From Epiperipatus broadwayi (Eukaryota > Onychophora > Udeonychophora > Euonychophora > Peripatidae), in the NCBI GenBank assembly GCA_028023455.1, contig JAQFVV010000021.1, positions 8,208,853 to 8,272,852 on the forward strand: a stretch of DNA of 64,000 nt, written 5' to 3'. This document shows, piece by piece, positions 1-10,499 of the stretch (its first letter is position 1; every line of letters starts with the position of its first letter). The notes under the pieces are model-generated. The model did no database searches and was not told the DNA's origin. It saw nothing but the letters and a program-made list of their open reading frames with translations. Made by a program: the position numbers and the translations under genes.

Positions 1-880
1 CCATTTGTAGTTGATTTTCAATGTCTGTGAGGTCTCTGAATAGGATATTTGGGCCCTTAATTTTTCTGATATGATGGTTTAGAATGGATTGGAGAATATT
101 GATATATGTGAACCAGGCTTCTTCATCTGGAAGAGAAAGGATGTTGATCTTTTGGAAATAAATATAGGCCTCAGAAACTATGGCTTCTGTCATGCTGGAC
201 TTTGTGACCATATGCATAGTTCTGCCAGGCCCCACAGCAGGCACTAGAGCTGCAATAGTTTCTAGATGGATAACTAGTGCCATATGATCTGAGAAAGAGA
301 CATGAACCAAAGCTGCATCAATATAAAAGTGGAGGTCTGGTGTATAATATATCAGGTGAATCAGGGATCATTGAGTTCTGATGTAAAAGGAAAAGGCACT
401 TGGGGAGAAGAAACCCTCTATGCACATAAGACTTTGATTTAAGTGATGGACGAATCTAGTACTAAAGTTTTGATATGTGATATTGAAATCTCCCAAGAGG
501 ATTGTAGGACTTGTTCTGTTGCTGATGATGGCATTTAGCGTATGGATTATGTTGTAATATTGAGTTGTGTCATTGGCTGTGTACACATAGGCAATGATAA
601 TAGAGTAGCCCCAGTAGTCAACTTCAATAATAACCATGTTGTTGTTTAACAGTAGAAGATTAAAACTATTGGGGGGTATTGCATTATTAACCAGGATGTC
701 AACTCCTCCAGCAGCTGAAAAGCCAATAGAAAATCTGGTATAACTGATAATGAAAGCAGTGCTAGGATTTTATGATCAGTGTTCTGATGGTGTTTAGTCT
801 CTCCCATTAGGAATATATGTGGGGAGTTTAGGGCAATCCAATTTTTAATAGCGTAGGCTCTACCCTGATTCTAGTGATTT
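1..880 (-). pseudogene. LINE ORF2 N-terminus, apurinic/apyrimidinic-like endonuclease domain (broken)
   Basis: In LINEs this domain nicks the target DNA before reverse transcription. Reading from about 850 downward, pieces in different frames give a GGVDILVNN block, then at 637-368 an open stretch of 89 residues containing YVYTANDTTQYY and the LLGDFN signature of the EEP nuclease family. After a stop near 368 the homology resumes with an SFSDHMALV block, matching the C-terminal SDH catalytic motif. The order GGV..., GDFN, SDH fits the family. At least one stop and one or more frameshifts break it. The domain call is good; the exact LINE clade is unknown. Confidence 0.7.
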
Positions 881-2690
881 TACAGTTCATAACAATCTAG
901 TTTTGTCTCTTCGACCAGCAGCGCTGAGTCAGTGGATGACTCATCCCAACCAATGTCATCTGGGTCTTTTGCAGGGACTTTTGCAGCAACCACCTTCTCA
1001 GAAGGCACCTGAGAAAGAGAGGAAAGGGTCGGTAGAAATTCTTGGCAGTCATTTAAAATTGAAGTGGAGGTATAATTTGTTGGGGTGTCTTCCAATGATT
1101 CCAGGGGATTGGATGCCAGAGGATCCATAGTTTTCCTCTTCTTTTCAGAAGATTTGAGATGTTTAGCTGTGATTAGATCTGTTGTTTGATTGTTGGATGG
1201 AGGTTGTAAATCATTTGGAGGTTGAGCATTCTCTTCATCTGAGCTGGAATTGTCTGAGAGGACCGACTTTTTTTTTCTATCTTGTTAGTTTGATTTACAA
1301 TTGCGGATATATCTATAGTGTTTTGATGTTTTGCTTTTGATTTACCATCTTTTTTAGGTTTTTTGACTGTTGAAAGTCTTTATGAGTTGTTATTTTCCTG
1401 GTTTTCATTGAGCTCTGGGCAATGCTCTGATGGTGGTGACCGTTGGGTAGCTTGAGATTTATTGTCCATTAAACAGTTTATGTTTGCAGACTCTTCTTTA
1501 TTGTTTTTTTGGGTTTGCAGGGATGTTTTGTGATTAGTCTGCTGATTGTTTTGTGAGTAGTCTGCTGATTGTTGTGATTGCCTTTTTTGGACACAGAAGG
1601 AACCAATGGACAATAACAAAGAGATTTTTTGCTGGATGGAGGTGGATTTAGGTTTTATAATGGTATAGTTACTATCTTCAAGGTCTATTGGGTTTGAGAG
1701 ATCCTTGCCTTCCTCTGTGTCTAGGTCAGTTTTATTAAGATGAGTGATGGCCTTATGAACTTGTTGTGTGAGATTTTGGTCAACAAGATCATCCCAAAGG
1801 TTTGTGTCAACTTCTATCTCCATTTGCTCTTGAGTAGTATTGGTTTGTAATGATGTATTGGTGATTGTGATATTTGAAGATGTCTTTTCAGGTTTGTTTG
1901 GAATTTTTGCTGAGGTTTGGGTGATATGGACCTGGGTAGAGTCATTGTTTGTGGTAGGATTAGGTGTTGCTTGATTGATATGGGTTGATGTGAGCCCTGG
2001 ATTGCTAGATTTCCCACTGCAATGATGTATTTTATTTTTTAAGGCCACAATAGTTGCAAATTCGAGTGGTGCAATCTTTTATGAGATGTGACCTTTGGAG
2101 GCAGTAGAAACATTTGGGCCGTACCCCTCGAAATGATAAAACCAATGGAGAACCTCTGGCAGTTATGATGGTAGGGATGTCAGTGGGGGAGATTTTTTCT
2201 CTAGGGTGAGTGAAAATATCACAGTGTTAGACAAGATTTGATCTTCAAAATGTGGATTATTCAGATAATTGAATTTGTTAATATTGCCATAGTTGATAAG
2301 TATATTTTGCAATTCCTGTTCAGTGAAATTTTCAAGACAGTTATTGATTTTTCCGGATAGTGTAGCTGGTCTGTTCATGTCAATGTAGCACAATACATGG
2401 TTTCCTAATGCTTTGAAGTTGGATCTAAAATTCATTCTGTCCACCCAGGTTTTGAACTCAATGCCCACATAACAGTCGTTGGGATGGGTTAGAATCTTGT
2501 GAATTCTTTTTCCAAGTTGCAGCTGGTTGATGAGGGCATAGAGTTGATCCATGGGAAACTTGAGAGAACAATTTTGATTTGTAATCACTAGTATTAGCGA
2601 TTTGTCATTATAATAGTTTAAGAATGACTTATAAAGAATGTTTGGTATGGTTTTATTGAAATTGTTGGTGAAATTGTTGGTGATCATTTC
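880..2690 (-). pseudogene. LINE ORF1, middle and C-terminal part with CCHC zinc knuckle
   Basis: Three open stretches in sequence (2687-2163, then about 2160-2040 in another frame, then 2048-1380) make up a nucleic-acid-binding ORF1 protein. The first has a globular, charged region. The second contains CFYCLQRSHLIKDC, a CX2CX4HX4C zinc knuckle, followed by a second Cys/His cluster (CNYCG ... IHHC) spanning the next frameshift. The third is Gln/Asn/Thr-rich and of low complexity. A short frame at 1128-880 ending in LDCYEL is probably the C-terminus, close to the start of the endonuclease frame. Two frameshifts near 2165 and 2040 mark it as dead. Confidence 0.65.
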
Positions 2691-2835
2691 ATATATTTCT
2701 TCATTTAGATTATTGATATCTATTGTATCGTAATCAGATGTGCTATAGTTAAGTTCCGAATGCTGTTCTACCTCATAATCTGTTAGATCTAAAAGGAGTT
2801 GCGTGAATTAGCTACCATAACATTTTCGGTGTTAT

Positions 2836-3524
2836 TTACAGTTTTACTTGAACCCACAGTGTTAGCGTACGATAGTGTTTTTTTTTAATTTGCTGATTGC
2901 AAAAGGTTTTTTCATTGGAGTTAGATAAATTTGTTATTATATCATTTGTAGGGTAGTTAGAATCATGTAATTGAGTGTGCATATCTTTGAGATTATGTTG
3001 TGGTTGTTTAAAATTTATTTTAAAATCTTTCTGTCCGCCATTAGAAGCGTTTTTGCTGGCCCCTAGCGGATTAGAGAAGTTTTCACTATAATTGTTTTGA
3101 CAGTTATTCTTATTTGTCACTACATAATTATTTTCTCTTTTGTTTGAAGCATTAGTGGATTGAAAACTGGGATTACATTTCATAAATGTATCCTCGGCAG
3201 AAGACTGTGAGCAGATATGGGTATTGTTATGTTCTTCTGCGTTTTTTGTGAGGGTATTTGCAGTTTGACCGCAGGCTATTTAACCGTTTGTACTAGAATT
3301 TGGGTCATAGTTATTATTTTTTGAAGCTTTTTGGATATTAAATGATGTTGAAAGTTCATAATTATGCAGTGAAAGAGTTTCGGACCATTTGGGTTGACAA
3401 TCTTTTCCATTTGAATTTAATAATGAGCCCAACCATTGCGAGAATTGTCCGCCGTATTTGCTTTATTTTCAAATGTTAGAGTTTGTTTACTTTGACTATA
3501 ATTAATGTAATTATCACTCTCCAT
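2836..3524 (-). pseudogene. LINE ORF1 N-terminal low-complexity region
   Basis: An ATG at 3524-3522 opens a short frame beginning MESDNYINYSQSKQ that stops after about 35 residues. Further Asn/Ser/Lys-rich coding-like sequence continues in other frames down to 2836 (115-residue frame from 3183). The composition is typical of disordered ORF1 N-termini; nothing catalytic is visible. It is assigned to the LINE because it sits directly upstream of the zinc-knuckle part on the same strand. Confidence 0.45.
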
Positions 3525-3810
3525 TGTAACTAAAGGAAAGTTAAAGGCTTACCTAACGTTTGGAGCTCAAGATTAGAGCTTCCACTCCCTTTCCTTTCTC
3601 TTGAATTGAAAATTAGTTTGAGCTTCTAATGGATGATCAGAACTGGTCAAGACCGGAAGCATGAATGGAAATCCAAATTTTATAGCATTTTTATAGTTAA
3701 AGCTGTACAAAGCAAAACACACACACATATATATATATGTCATATTATTATTACTATTTGATATTGTTATTACTATTTGTGGGATATTCCGTGTAGTGAA
3801 AAAGCTAAAT

Positions 3811-3850
3811 GCTTACGTTTCAGTACAATATCAAGTACCTTCCTCAGGGC
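3811..3850 (-). ncRNA. Hammerhead ribozyme-like motif, left PLE A copy
   Basis: On the minus strand: CUGAGGA (3847-3841), a stem II with GUAC/GUAC pairing around a UUGAUAUU loop, GAAAC (3821-3817), then GUA as the cleavage triplet and AGC. Stem I is GCC against AGC here and weaker than in the right copy. Stem III is minimal, with no loop, so any activity would probably need a dimer, as reported for PLE hammerheads with short stem III. The ORF stop codon is embedded in the CUGAGGA box. Confidence 0.7.
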
Positions 3851-5193
3851 GTCCTCTTTCTCAAATCATAAGAATGCACATGAGATTTAAAACCATTTTT
3901 ATTGTTTTCTTTCTCCTCATATTTAAATTCTATTGGTTGAGAAGTTTTAAAATTTATTTTCTCTTCCAATAGCTTCTTCCAAATGTTGTTAATCTTCTTT
4001 AATTCACACCTTTCATTTATGCTCTTGGGCCTTTTAAAAATCTCTATAGCTTCTCTTAGCAATCTCTGGTCATATTGTTCAATTTTTGCTAAAATATTTG
4101 TTTTTTCAAAATTGATATCATGATTTGTTAATTTTATATGAGAATAAATAGCTGATGAATTGGATTTTTCTCTCACTGCCAGAATGTGTTCTTCCTTTCT
4201 AATATTTATTCTATGATTAGTCTGTCCTATATATGTATGTGGACAGACCCTACATGGAATTTCATATACACCATGACACTCCAAAGCAATTTTATCTTTA
4301 GGAAGTGGAAATATTTCACTAATTTTTTTATAAGTAGTGTAAATTGTGTGAATATTATTATTTTTTAAAATGTTACCAATTCTATCAGTTACTCCTTTTA
4401 TATATGGCAAAATTGTCTTAATTTTTGATGTATCAAAATCTTTTTTCTTTTGATATGTATAAGCCCTATTAATAATGTTGTAATTAAAACCGTTATGAAG
4501 AAGCATTTTATTAGTAGCAAAAAGGTCCCAGTGAAAATGGCTATCATCAGAAAGTCTCTTTGTTCTATCCAATAATGTCTTTGCTACTGAAAATAGTTGT
4601 GCAGGATGGTGATGAGAGGAAAAATGCAGATATCTCCCAGTGTGTGTTGGTTTTTTATATATACCATGGGATAAAGAACCATCTTCCCTTCTTTCAATCA
4701 AAACATCTAAAAAAGGTAATTGATTATTATTTTCTATCTCCATGGTAAATTTAATATTGTTATGAAAAGAGTTTAAAAAATTAAAAAGGTCATCAAGAGC
4801 ATGCTTGCCATGAGGCCAAATAACAAAGGTATCATCAACATACCTCAGCCATATAGATGGTTTTTTAACTGCTAAAGTCAAAATTTTATTTTCCAAATCC
4901 TCCATAAAAATAGAAGCTAATGCTGGAGAAATTGGTGAACCCATAGCTAGACCTGATGTTTGTTTATACATCTGCCCATCAAAAACAAAAAATGTATTCG
5001 ATAAGCAGTGTTCAATCAAAACCACAGCAAAATTAGGCAACTGAATATTTTTTAAAACTTGAATCGCTTCATTTACAGGTACACTAGTAAAAAGTGAAAC
5101 AATGTCAAAACTTACCAAAATATCATTCTTAGTCAATTTAATATCCCGGATAAGCTCAAGAAAATGATTAGCATCTTTAACATATGATGACAT
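3844..5193 (-). CDS. Penelope-like reverse transcriptase with GIY-YIG endonuclease, 5'-truncated
   Basis: PLE polyprotein for target nicking and reverse transcription. RT motifs in order: SFDIVSLFTSVPV, TSGLAMGSPISPALASIF, the catalytic YVDD box (LRYVDDTFVIW), FLDVLIER, and a KPTHTGRYLHFSSHHHP block typical of PLEs. After a linker, the GIY-YIG domain shows YEIPCRVC, YIGQT and an Arg/Glu-rich helix (LLREAIEIF); the CxxC suggests the zinc-binding variant seen in PLEs. The Met at 5193 is probably internal: the frame stays open upstream to the palindrome centre at about 5269, and the RT N-terminus is missing. The TGA stop (3846-3844) lies inside the CUGAGGA box of the hammerhead core. The frame is intact, but activity is doubtful without the N-terminus. 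Confidence 0.92.
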   Translation of the reverse strand: MSSYVKDANHFLELIRDIKLTKNDILVSFDIVSLFTSVPVNEAIQVLKNIQLPNFAVVLIEHCLSNTFFVFDGQMYKQTSGLAMGSPISPALASIFMEDLENKILTLAVKKPSIWLRYVDDTFVIWPHGKHALDDLFNFLNSFHNNIKFTMEIENNNQLPFLDVLIERREDGSLSHGIYKKPTHTGRYLHFSSHHHPAQLFSVAKTLLDRTKRLSDDSHFHWDLFATNKMLLHNGFNYNIINRAYTYQKKKDFDTSKIKTILPYIKGVTDRIGNILKNNNIHTIYTTYKKISEIFPLPKDKIALECHGVYEIPCRVCPHTYIGQTNHRINIRKEEHILAVREKSNSSAIYSHIKLTNHDINFEKTNILAKIEQYDQRLLREAIEIFKRPKSINERCELKKINNIWKKLLEEKINFKTSQPIEFKYEEKENNKNGFKSHVHSYDLRKRTP

Positions 5194-5292
5194 CGTTGAT
5201 AAATGCGGCTGTAAAAAAAAGTCAAAAAACGAGCTAGTGTCTGTGTAGGTGAATCAACTCCACTTACAAGCCAGATATTCCATTGAGACCGA

Positions 5293-6698
5293 TTGTAAGT
5301 GCAGTTGGCTCACCTACACAGACACTAGCTCATTTTTGACTTCTTTTTTACAGTCGCATTTATCAACGATGTCATCATATGTTAAAGATGCTAATCATTT
5401 TCTTGAGCTTATCCAGGATATTAAATTGACTAAGAATGATATTTTGGTAAGTTTTGACATTGTTTCACTTTTTACTAGTGTACCTGTAAATGAAGCAATT
5501 CAAGTTTTAAAAAAATATTCAGTTGCCTAATTTTGCTGTGGTTTTGATTGAACACTGCTTATCGAATACATTTTTTGTTTTTGATGGGCAGATGTATAAA
5601 CAAACATCAGGTCTAGCTATGGGTTCACCAATTTCTCCAGCATTAGCTTCTATTTTTATGGAGGATTTGGAAAATAAAATTTTGACTTTAGCAGTTAAAA
5701 AACCATCTATATGGCTGAGGTATGTTGATGATACCTTTGTTATTTGGCCTCATGGCAAGCATGCTCTTGATGACCTTTTTAATTTTTTAAACTCTTTTCA
5801 TAACAATATTAAATTTACCATGGAGATAGAAAATAATAATCAATTACCTTTTTTAGATGTTTTGATTGAAAGAAGGGAAGATGGTTCTTTTTTCTATGTT
5901 ATATTTAAAAAACCAACACACACTGGGAGATATCTGCATTTTTCCTCTCATCACCATCCTGCACAACTATTTTCAGTAGCAAAGACATTATTGGATAGAA
6001 CAAAGAGACTTTCTGATGATAGCCATTTTCACTGGGACCTTTTTGCTACTAATAAAATGCTTCTTCATAACGGTTTTAATTACAACATTATTAATAGGGC
6101 TTATACATATCAAAAGAAAAAGATTTTGATACATCAAAAATTAAGACAATTTTGCCATATATAAAAGGAGTAACTGATAGAATTGGTAACATTTTAAAAA
6201 ATAATAATATTCACACAATTTACACTACTTATAAAAAAATAGTGAAATATTTCCACTTCCTAAAGATAAAATTGCTTTGGAGTGTCATGGTGTATATGAA
6301 ATTCCATGTAGGGTCTGTCCACATACATATATAGGACAGACTAATCATAGAATAAATATTAGAAAGGAAGAACACATTCTGGCAGTGAGAGAAAAAATCC
6401 AATTCATCAGCTATTTATTCTCATATAAAATTAACAAATCATGATATCAATTTTGAAAAAACAAATATTTTAGCAAAAATTGAACAATATGACCAGAGAT
6501 TGCTAAGAGAAGCTATAGAGATTTTTAAAAGGCCCAATTAAAGAAGATTAACAACATTTGGAAGAAGCTATTGGAAGAGAAAATAAATTTTAAAACTTCT
6601 CAACCAATAGAATTTAAATATGAGGAGAAAGAAAATGATAAAAACGGTTTTAAATCTCACATGCATTCTTATGATTTGAGAAAGAGGACGCTCTGAGG
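5293..6698 (+). pseudogene. Penelope-like RT/GIY-YIG, right palindrome arm, frameshifted
   Basis: Same protein as the left arm, with RT pieces at about 5290-5530 and 5523-6164 and GIY-YIG sequence after 6152. An extra A in a poly-A run near 5515, another length change near 6120, changes near 6240 and 6395, and a 22-base deletion near 6537 break the frame. YVDD and the KPTHTGRYLHF block are retained. Relative to the left copy, RREDGSLSHGIYKKP reads RREDGSFFYVIFKKP. The TGA stop is again inside the hammerhead core. This arm is decaying while the left one is still open. Confidence 0.9.
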
Positions 6699-6729
6699 AA
6701 GGTACTTGATATTGTACTGAAACGTCAGC
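6690..6729 (+). ncRNA. Hammerhead ribozyme-like motif, right PLE A copy
   Basis: GCU (6690-6692) pairs with AGC (6727-6729) as stem I. CUGAGGA is at 6693-6699, the GGUAC ... GUAC stem II hairpin at 6701-6717, GAAAC at 6719-6723 and the GUC cleavage triplet at 6724-6726. Every catalytic position of the hammerhead consensus is present. Stem III can be only A-U and C-G with no loop, so the active form would be a dimer. It lies at the 3' end of the coding region. Confidence 0.75.
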
Positions 6730-6789
6730 ATTTAGCTTTTTCACTACACGGAATATCCCGCAAGTAGTAATAATAATATGACATCTTTT

Positions 6790-8329
6790 ATCCGTGAAAA
6801 TATTAGAATTAACATATATATATATATTATAGAAAGAAAAAGAAATCTAAATTATTAAAAATGAAATGTAAGATTGTGAAGTAAAGAAATTACAATCAAG
6901 TTTAGAAAAGATGGCTTCAAAGTTCTTAATGAAATTATAAAAAAAAAGATATATAATTTATGAACTTTTATTCTTTATATGTAATTAAATAAAATGAGCA
7001 ATAATTGTTAATTTTAAATCAATTAATGAAACCTACAGAATATTGGGCAATGAATGTAATTATAATTAGACTAATAAGAAAAAAGTTAATTAGATATGGA
7101 ATTTGAACATATTTCTTCATTATAATGCCATAAAAGCAACTAGTCAATAGACAGATGAATGGCATTTGAATTTTAGAAAACAGATCTTTTGAATCTGAAT
7201 ATATAATGTATCTTTTCATTATTAAAAAAAAGAGAAAACAATGAAACAGGTGAGAAAACAAAATTGTATGCGAGTTATAAGTCAGTTCAAATATTTTCAC
7301 CACAACAGACTTGAGTTTACAATGTTTTTCAGCTAAATGTAATATTTGTAAAGAAATGTTTCAGTACTATCACAACTTTAGCTATAATACACAATATTTA
7401 TTCCATGATAACCAACAGCATAACATGCATTTAGCATAAAAATATAGTAATTCCATGCTTTATAGTTTTGGAGAAGATATTTATCAACCTACTGTCAACA
7501 ATACTTGAAAAATGTTACTTACTCTTGAAAATGGGAGAGCATTGAAATTGTATTGATGTATGTTAATGATATGGCCTACAAAATGGCAGCTTTAAGAATT
7601 TGAAAAATATCATATCTGGAAAGCTAATGAGCATTACTAGCACCAGCATTAAAAAACTTGCACTTGCCAAATTCTCCATAAGACAAGTGGTATTATTTTA
7701 GAAATGAATTTGAACACATAAACTTATGCAATCATAAAATCTGTAGTAAGAATATATTTTCCAGATAAATTTGGATTCTGAAAAATCATATATATATTGC
7801 TTACAATTTTTGATTATTCAATATATACAATTTGTACCTGTGAAAAGATGACTGTTTTTCTCTTCAATGTGTACATAATGTGGCAGAATAGTTTAGTTAT
7901 TTATCACAAATATTTTAAGATGCTTGCTTGTGTTGAATGCATGCCATTACAGTGATTTCATGCATTTGTTGATTGTCTTTAGAGTCTCCCTCTTTACCAT
8001 CTTGGAAACTTGAAAATTATTTGGAAATGTTTTTTTGAGTCACAGTTTCACTGTCCTACATGGTTTGAATCATTTAAAGGGTTGCAGTATAGGTTTTTCC
8101 ATTAATAACAAAGTTCAACAATTAGCACATTGTTTCATAAAGAGTTAAGATATAAATCACACTGCCACATTCTATGATGTAACCTATGATTCAAACATGC
8201 TAGGACCTTAAAACATTTTGGTGATAAATAGCTGAACTACTTAACATGACACTTATATTGTTTGAGAAGTGATACTATAGGCAACATGAAGAGAGAGCCA
8301 GCCATATTTTTCATTAATACAATCTGTAT
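6790..8329. other. AT-rich spacer without a recognised gene
   Basis: No coding or RNA gene is seen. Around 7878-7935 and 8180-8240 a partial inverted repeat (TTTATCAC block) with about 75 percent match suggests an old foldback element. A 94-residue minus frame at 7019-7303 is hydrophobic but matches nothing recognisable and is probably chance. Confidence 0.4.
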
Positions 8330-9665
8330 ATATATATTGTAATGTTTTCCATTTTGCTAGGCCTCTACACGCTACTATAAACTGCACGCGAGTTGATCAA
8401 GTTATGTCAAAAAGAAGAAAGTTGTATTTCTATTTCTAAAAACATAACTATATTTCCTGATCAAACTCAGCCTATTAATTGTTGAGAATTGATGAAATCA
8501 GCTTTTAATTTATTTAATATGGGTGCCAGGTCCTTTTATTCTAAAGAGACTGCTGAAATGGTCAAATAACATCTCACGAATAAAAAAAGAAAACTACTTT
8601 TAAACTAATAGGTATTGCATCATACCATAACGAGAATTATTTTTTTAACATTATTATTCCTGGGCTTATTCAAACATATTGGCAAAGGTAAATTACATTT
8701 TTAAATCTTATTAAACTAATAATAAATTTAATAATAAAAAATAATAACTATTATTAATAATGTGCAATGAAAAGGGTTGATAAAAGTAAAATCTCTTTTA
8801 TTCCAACAAACTAAAAATATTTGTAAGTTAAATTACGAATTAACTAAACTGGAGAGAACATGAATCAATTTATAAAAAACAGTTGGATAAAGTAATTTAA
8901 TAATGTTCACTTATTACAGTTCCTTTCCAAGATCTTGTATAAAATTATTTAAACGAAAGTCTCTTTAATAAAAAAATTAATGTCTATATCAGGATTATTT
9001 TAAAACTTGTTTGCAAATGCTTAATTTTGGTCACAATCAGGAATAAGTAGTCTTAACTTACCAGTAAGTTTTGTGAATTCACAAAGATTGTAGCTTACTA
9101 TGCATAGTTTTTGGGGGTTAAAATGAGCTCATGGCCTTTGATTATTAGTTGATCTTGGTGCTGGTTCCATAGGCTAGTCACGTAAGCTTCTCTGTTGTCC
9201 ATTGATAACAATGTCAGATAAAGCTCCAGTCTACTCTCATATGAAGACCTTTTTCATCATAGAGTGGTCTGGATTCTTTAATCCAAAACCAACCAAAGAA
9301 TATCAGGCAAACCAAGATGTTCCTCCAACCAAACCCCTCCTTTTTATACTAGAGGTCCAGTTTTTAGACTTCTGCACATATCTTTTGTTTGTCAAAATAT
9401 ACGTTGATAATCTTATATATTCTTTATAAAATTTATGTTACAAAGTATTTTTTTCAGCATAATTCTGCCATCTTTAATTAGTTGAAATATTTTTACTTTC
9501 TCTTATCTAGATTGGTAATTTGTGTCTTTTGTTTTCTCCAATTCTAACTTTTATTTTTAATTACATAAAAAAAATATAAAAGACAATTTTAACTTTCATT
9601 GTACGTTTTTTTTTTTTTACAAAAATAACTTATACTAAAAAAAAAAAAATCTAAATTTACTTAGA
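8330..9665 (+). repeat. Unclassified ~1.35-kb dispersed repeat, copy 1
   Basis: The whole stretch is matched in reverse complement by 51920-53345. Landmarks shared in the same order include a TTTTGCTAGGCCTCTA block near 8355, AAAAAGAAGAAAGT near 8410, CTTTTGTTTGTCAAA near 9385 and a TTTTTAATTACAT block near 9555. No terminal inverted repeats, convincing coding frame or A-tail is visible, so its class is unknown. A 75-residue frame at 9202-9429 is not conserved in the other copy as far as I can tell. Confidence 0.75.
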
Positions 9666-9712
9666 TTTTACCAAATGCCAATATATTTGTACTGTATATA
9701 AATAAATGGCAC

Positions 9713-9740
9713 AATATATATATATATATATATATATGCC

Positions 9741-9781
<41 letters not shown>
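9713..9781. repeat. (TA)n microsatellites flanking an AAATGGCA inverted pair
   Basis: Two (TA)n runs (9713-9737, 9749-9781) are separated by TGCCATTTATTTAT, the inverse of the AATAAATGGCA just before the first run. The 73-residue frame here that translates as repeated Ile-Tyr is a microsatellite artefact. Confidence 0.95.
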
Positions 9782-9782
<1 letters not shown>

Positions 9783-9785
<3 letters not shown>

Positions 9786-10392
9786 CAAAACTACCCCAAA
9801 TCTAAAATTAAACCAGACCAGCATAAAAATAAATAATATTAAAACACAACCTAAGGTTTCACTGCTACAAGCAGACTTCTCAAGTGTAAAGAACTACAAA
9901 AAAACCACACATTATATATACTATTAAAAACTACCCACAAATCCATTCACTTCCCATCCACCCTTAATATTAAAAGAACTCTTAAATAAGTTAATTGCTT
10001 CAGAATAATAAATTTTCAATAATAAAGACTCTTTAATTCTTCTTTTGATTTCATTTCTCTCAAAGAAGACAACCTTAGCTTCATCAAAATCAATAGTGTG
10101 GCCTATATCTTTTTCATGGACATACAAAGCAGAACTAAGATATCTATTTTTAACTCTACTTTTTTGAACCTTTATTCTTTCATTTAAACTCAAACTACTC
10201 TGACCTATGTAAACCTTCTTACAAAATAAACAAGGAATAAAATATACCACACCAGGAATAGTCTTTCTATCAAAAACTTCTTTTGTATTATTTAATAAAT
10301 TATTCAATGTAACACCCCTTTTCCAAGCAATTTTCTTATTTCCAAACAATTTACTATTTCTACACACAATTTTATGCTTTATGCTTGTAATG
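9783..10392 (-). pseudogene. Penelope-like element, lineage II: GIY-YIG C-terminus and 3' tail
   Basis: From about 10392 to 9924 the minus strand encodes the linker and GIY-YIG end of a PLE: WKRGVTLNNLLNN, then GVVYFIPCLFCKKVYIGQSS with the paired cysteines, an H...TIDFDEAKVVFFER block, and KRRIKESLLLKIYYSEAINL. The RT is missing (5' truncation at a (TA)n run). An apparent N-terminal extension to 10499 is read through the microsatellite and does not belong to the protein. The tail downstream to 9783 contains a hammerhead-like hairpin. A second copy of the same region lies at 37736-38080 on the same strand. It differs clearly from family A. Confidence 0.85.
9844..9887 (-). ncRNA. Decayed hammerhead-like hairpin in the 3' tail of PLE lineage II
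   Basis: ACAC (9887-9884) pairs with GUGU (9847-9844) as stem I. UUGAGAA replaces CUGANGA; two transitions would restore it. CUGC/GCAG forms stem II, GAAAC (9860-9856) is intact, and an ACC-UUA-GGU stem III precedes U. The conserved C and G of the core are lost, so it is probably inactive. The second copy near 37.82-37.86 kb shows a similar arrangement (UUGAAAA, GAAAC). Confidence 0.5.

Positions 10393-10394
<2 letters not shown>

Positions 10395-10422
<28 letters not shown>
10395..10422. repeat. (TA)n microsatellite
   Basis: Perfect TA run at the 5' truncation point of the lineage II PLE fragment. Confidence 0.95.
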
Positions 10423-10424
<2 letters not shown>

Positions 10425-10499
10425 ACCAGTCAAAAAAACCACCACCTGAATGCAAGTCGGATCCAAGCTCAGCTGAACCAAAACTGAATTCAAACCCAA

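Larger units (their letters stand above)
1..3600 (-). mobile_element. 5' part of a non-LTR retrotransposon (LINE), truncated by the window edge
   Basis: On the minus strand a 5' leader, an ORF1 with a CCHC zinc knuckle and then the start of an APE-type endonuclease follow each other in the order expected of a two-ORF LINE. The reverse transcriptase would lie left of position 1. The 5' end is put near 3600, just upstream of an ATG at 3522-3524, and is approximate. Several frameshifts and stops separate the open pieces, so this copy is inactive. The clade is not assigned because no RT domain is present. A palindromic PLE pair begins about 140 bases beyond its 5' end. Confidence 0.75.
3737..6785. 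mobile_element. Head-to-head palindromic pair of Penelope-like elements (PLE family A)
   Basis: Two copies of one PLE are joined by their 5' ends. The left arm runs to 5269, the right arm starts at 5293, and a 23-base spacer lies between. The arms match over about 1.5 kb with scattered substitutions and indels. Both are 5'-truncated at the same point, before the middle of the RT domain, and both end outward with a hammerhead core followed by the same ~60-base tail (outer limits about 3737 and 6785, next to short (AC)/(TA) runs). Identical truncation points favour one event, such as template switching or palindromic duplication, over two insertions. A 22-base deletion and frameshifts occur only in the right copy. 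Confidence 0.9.

Noticed and set aside
4186-4748. Plus-strand frames inside the left PLE arm
   Set aside because: Shadows of the minus-strand RT/GIY-YIG coding frame.
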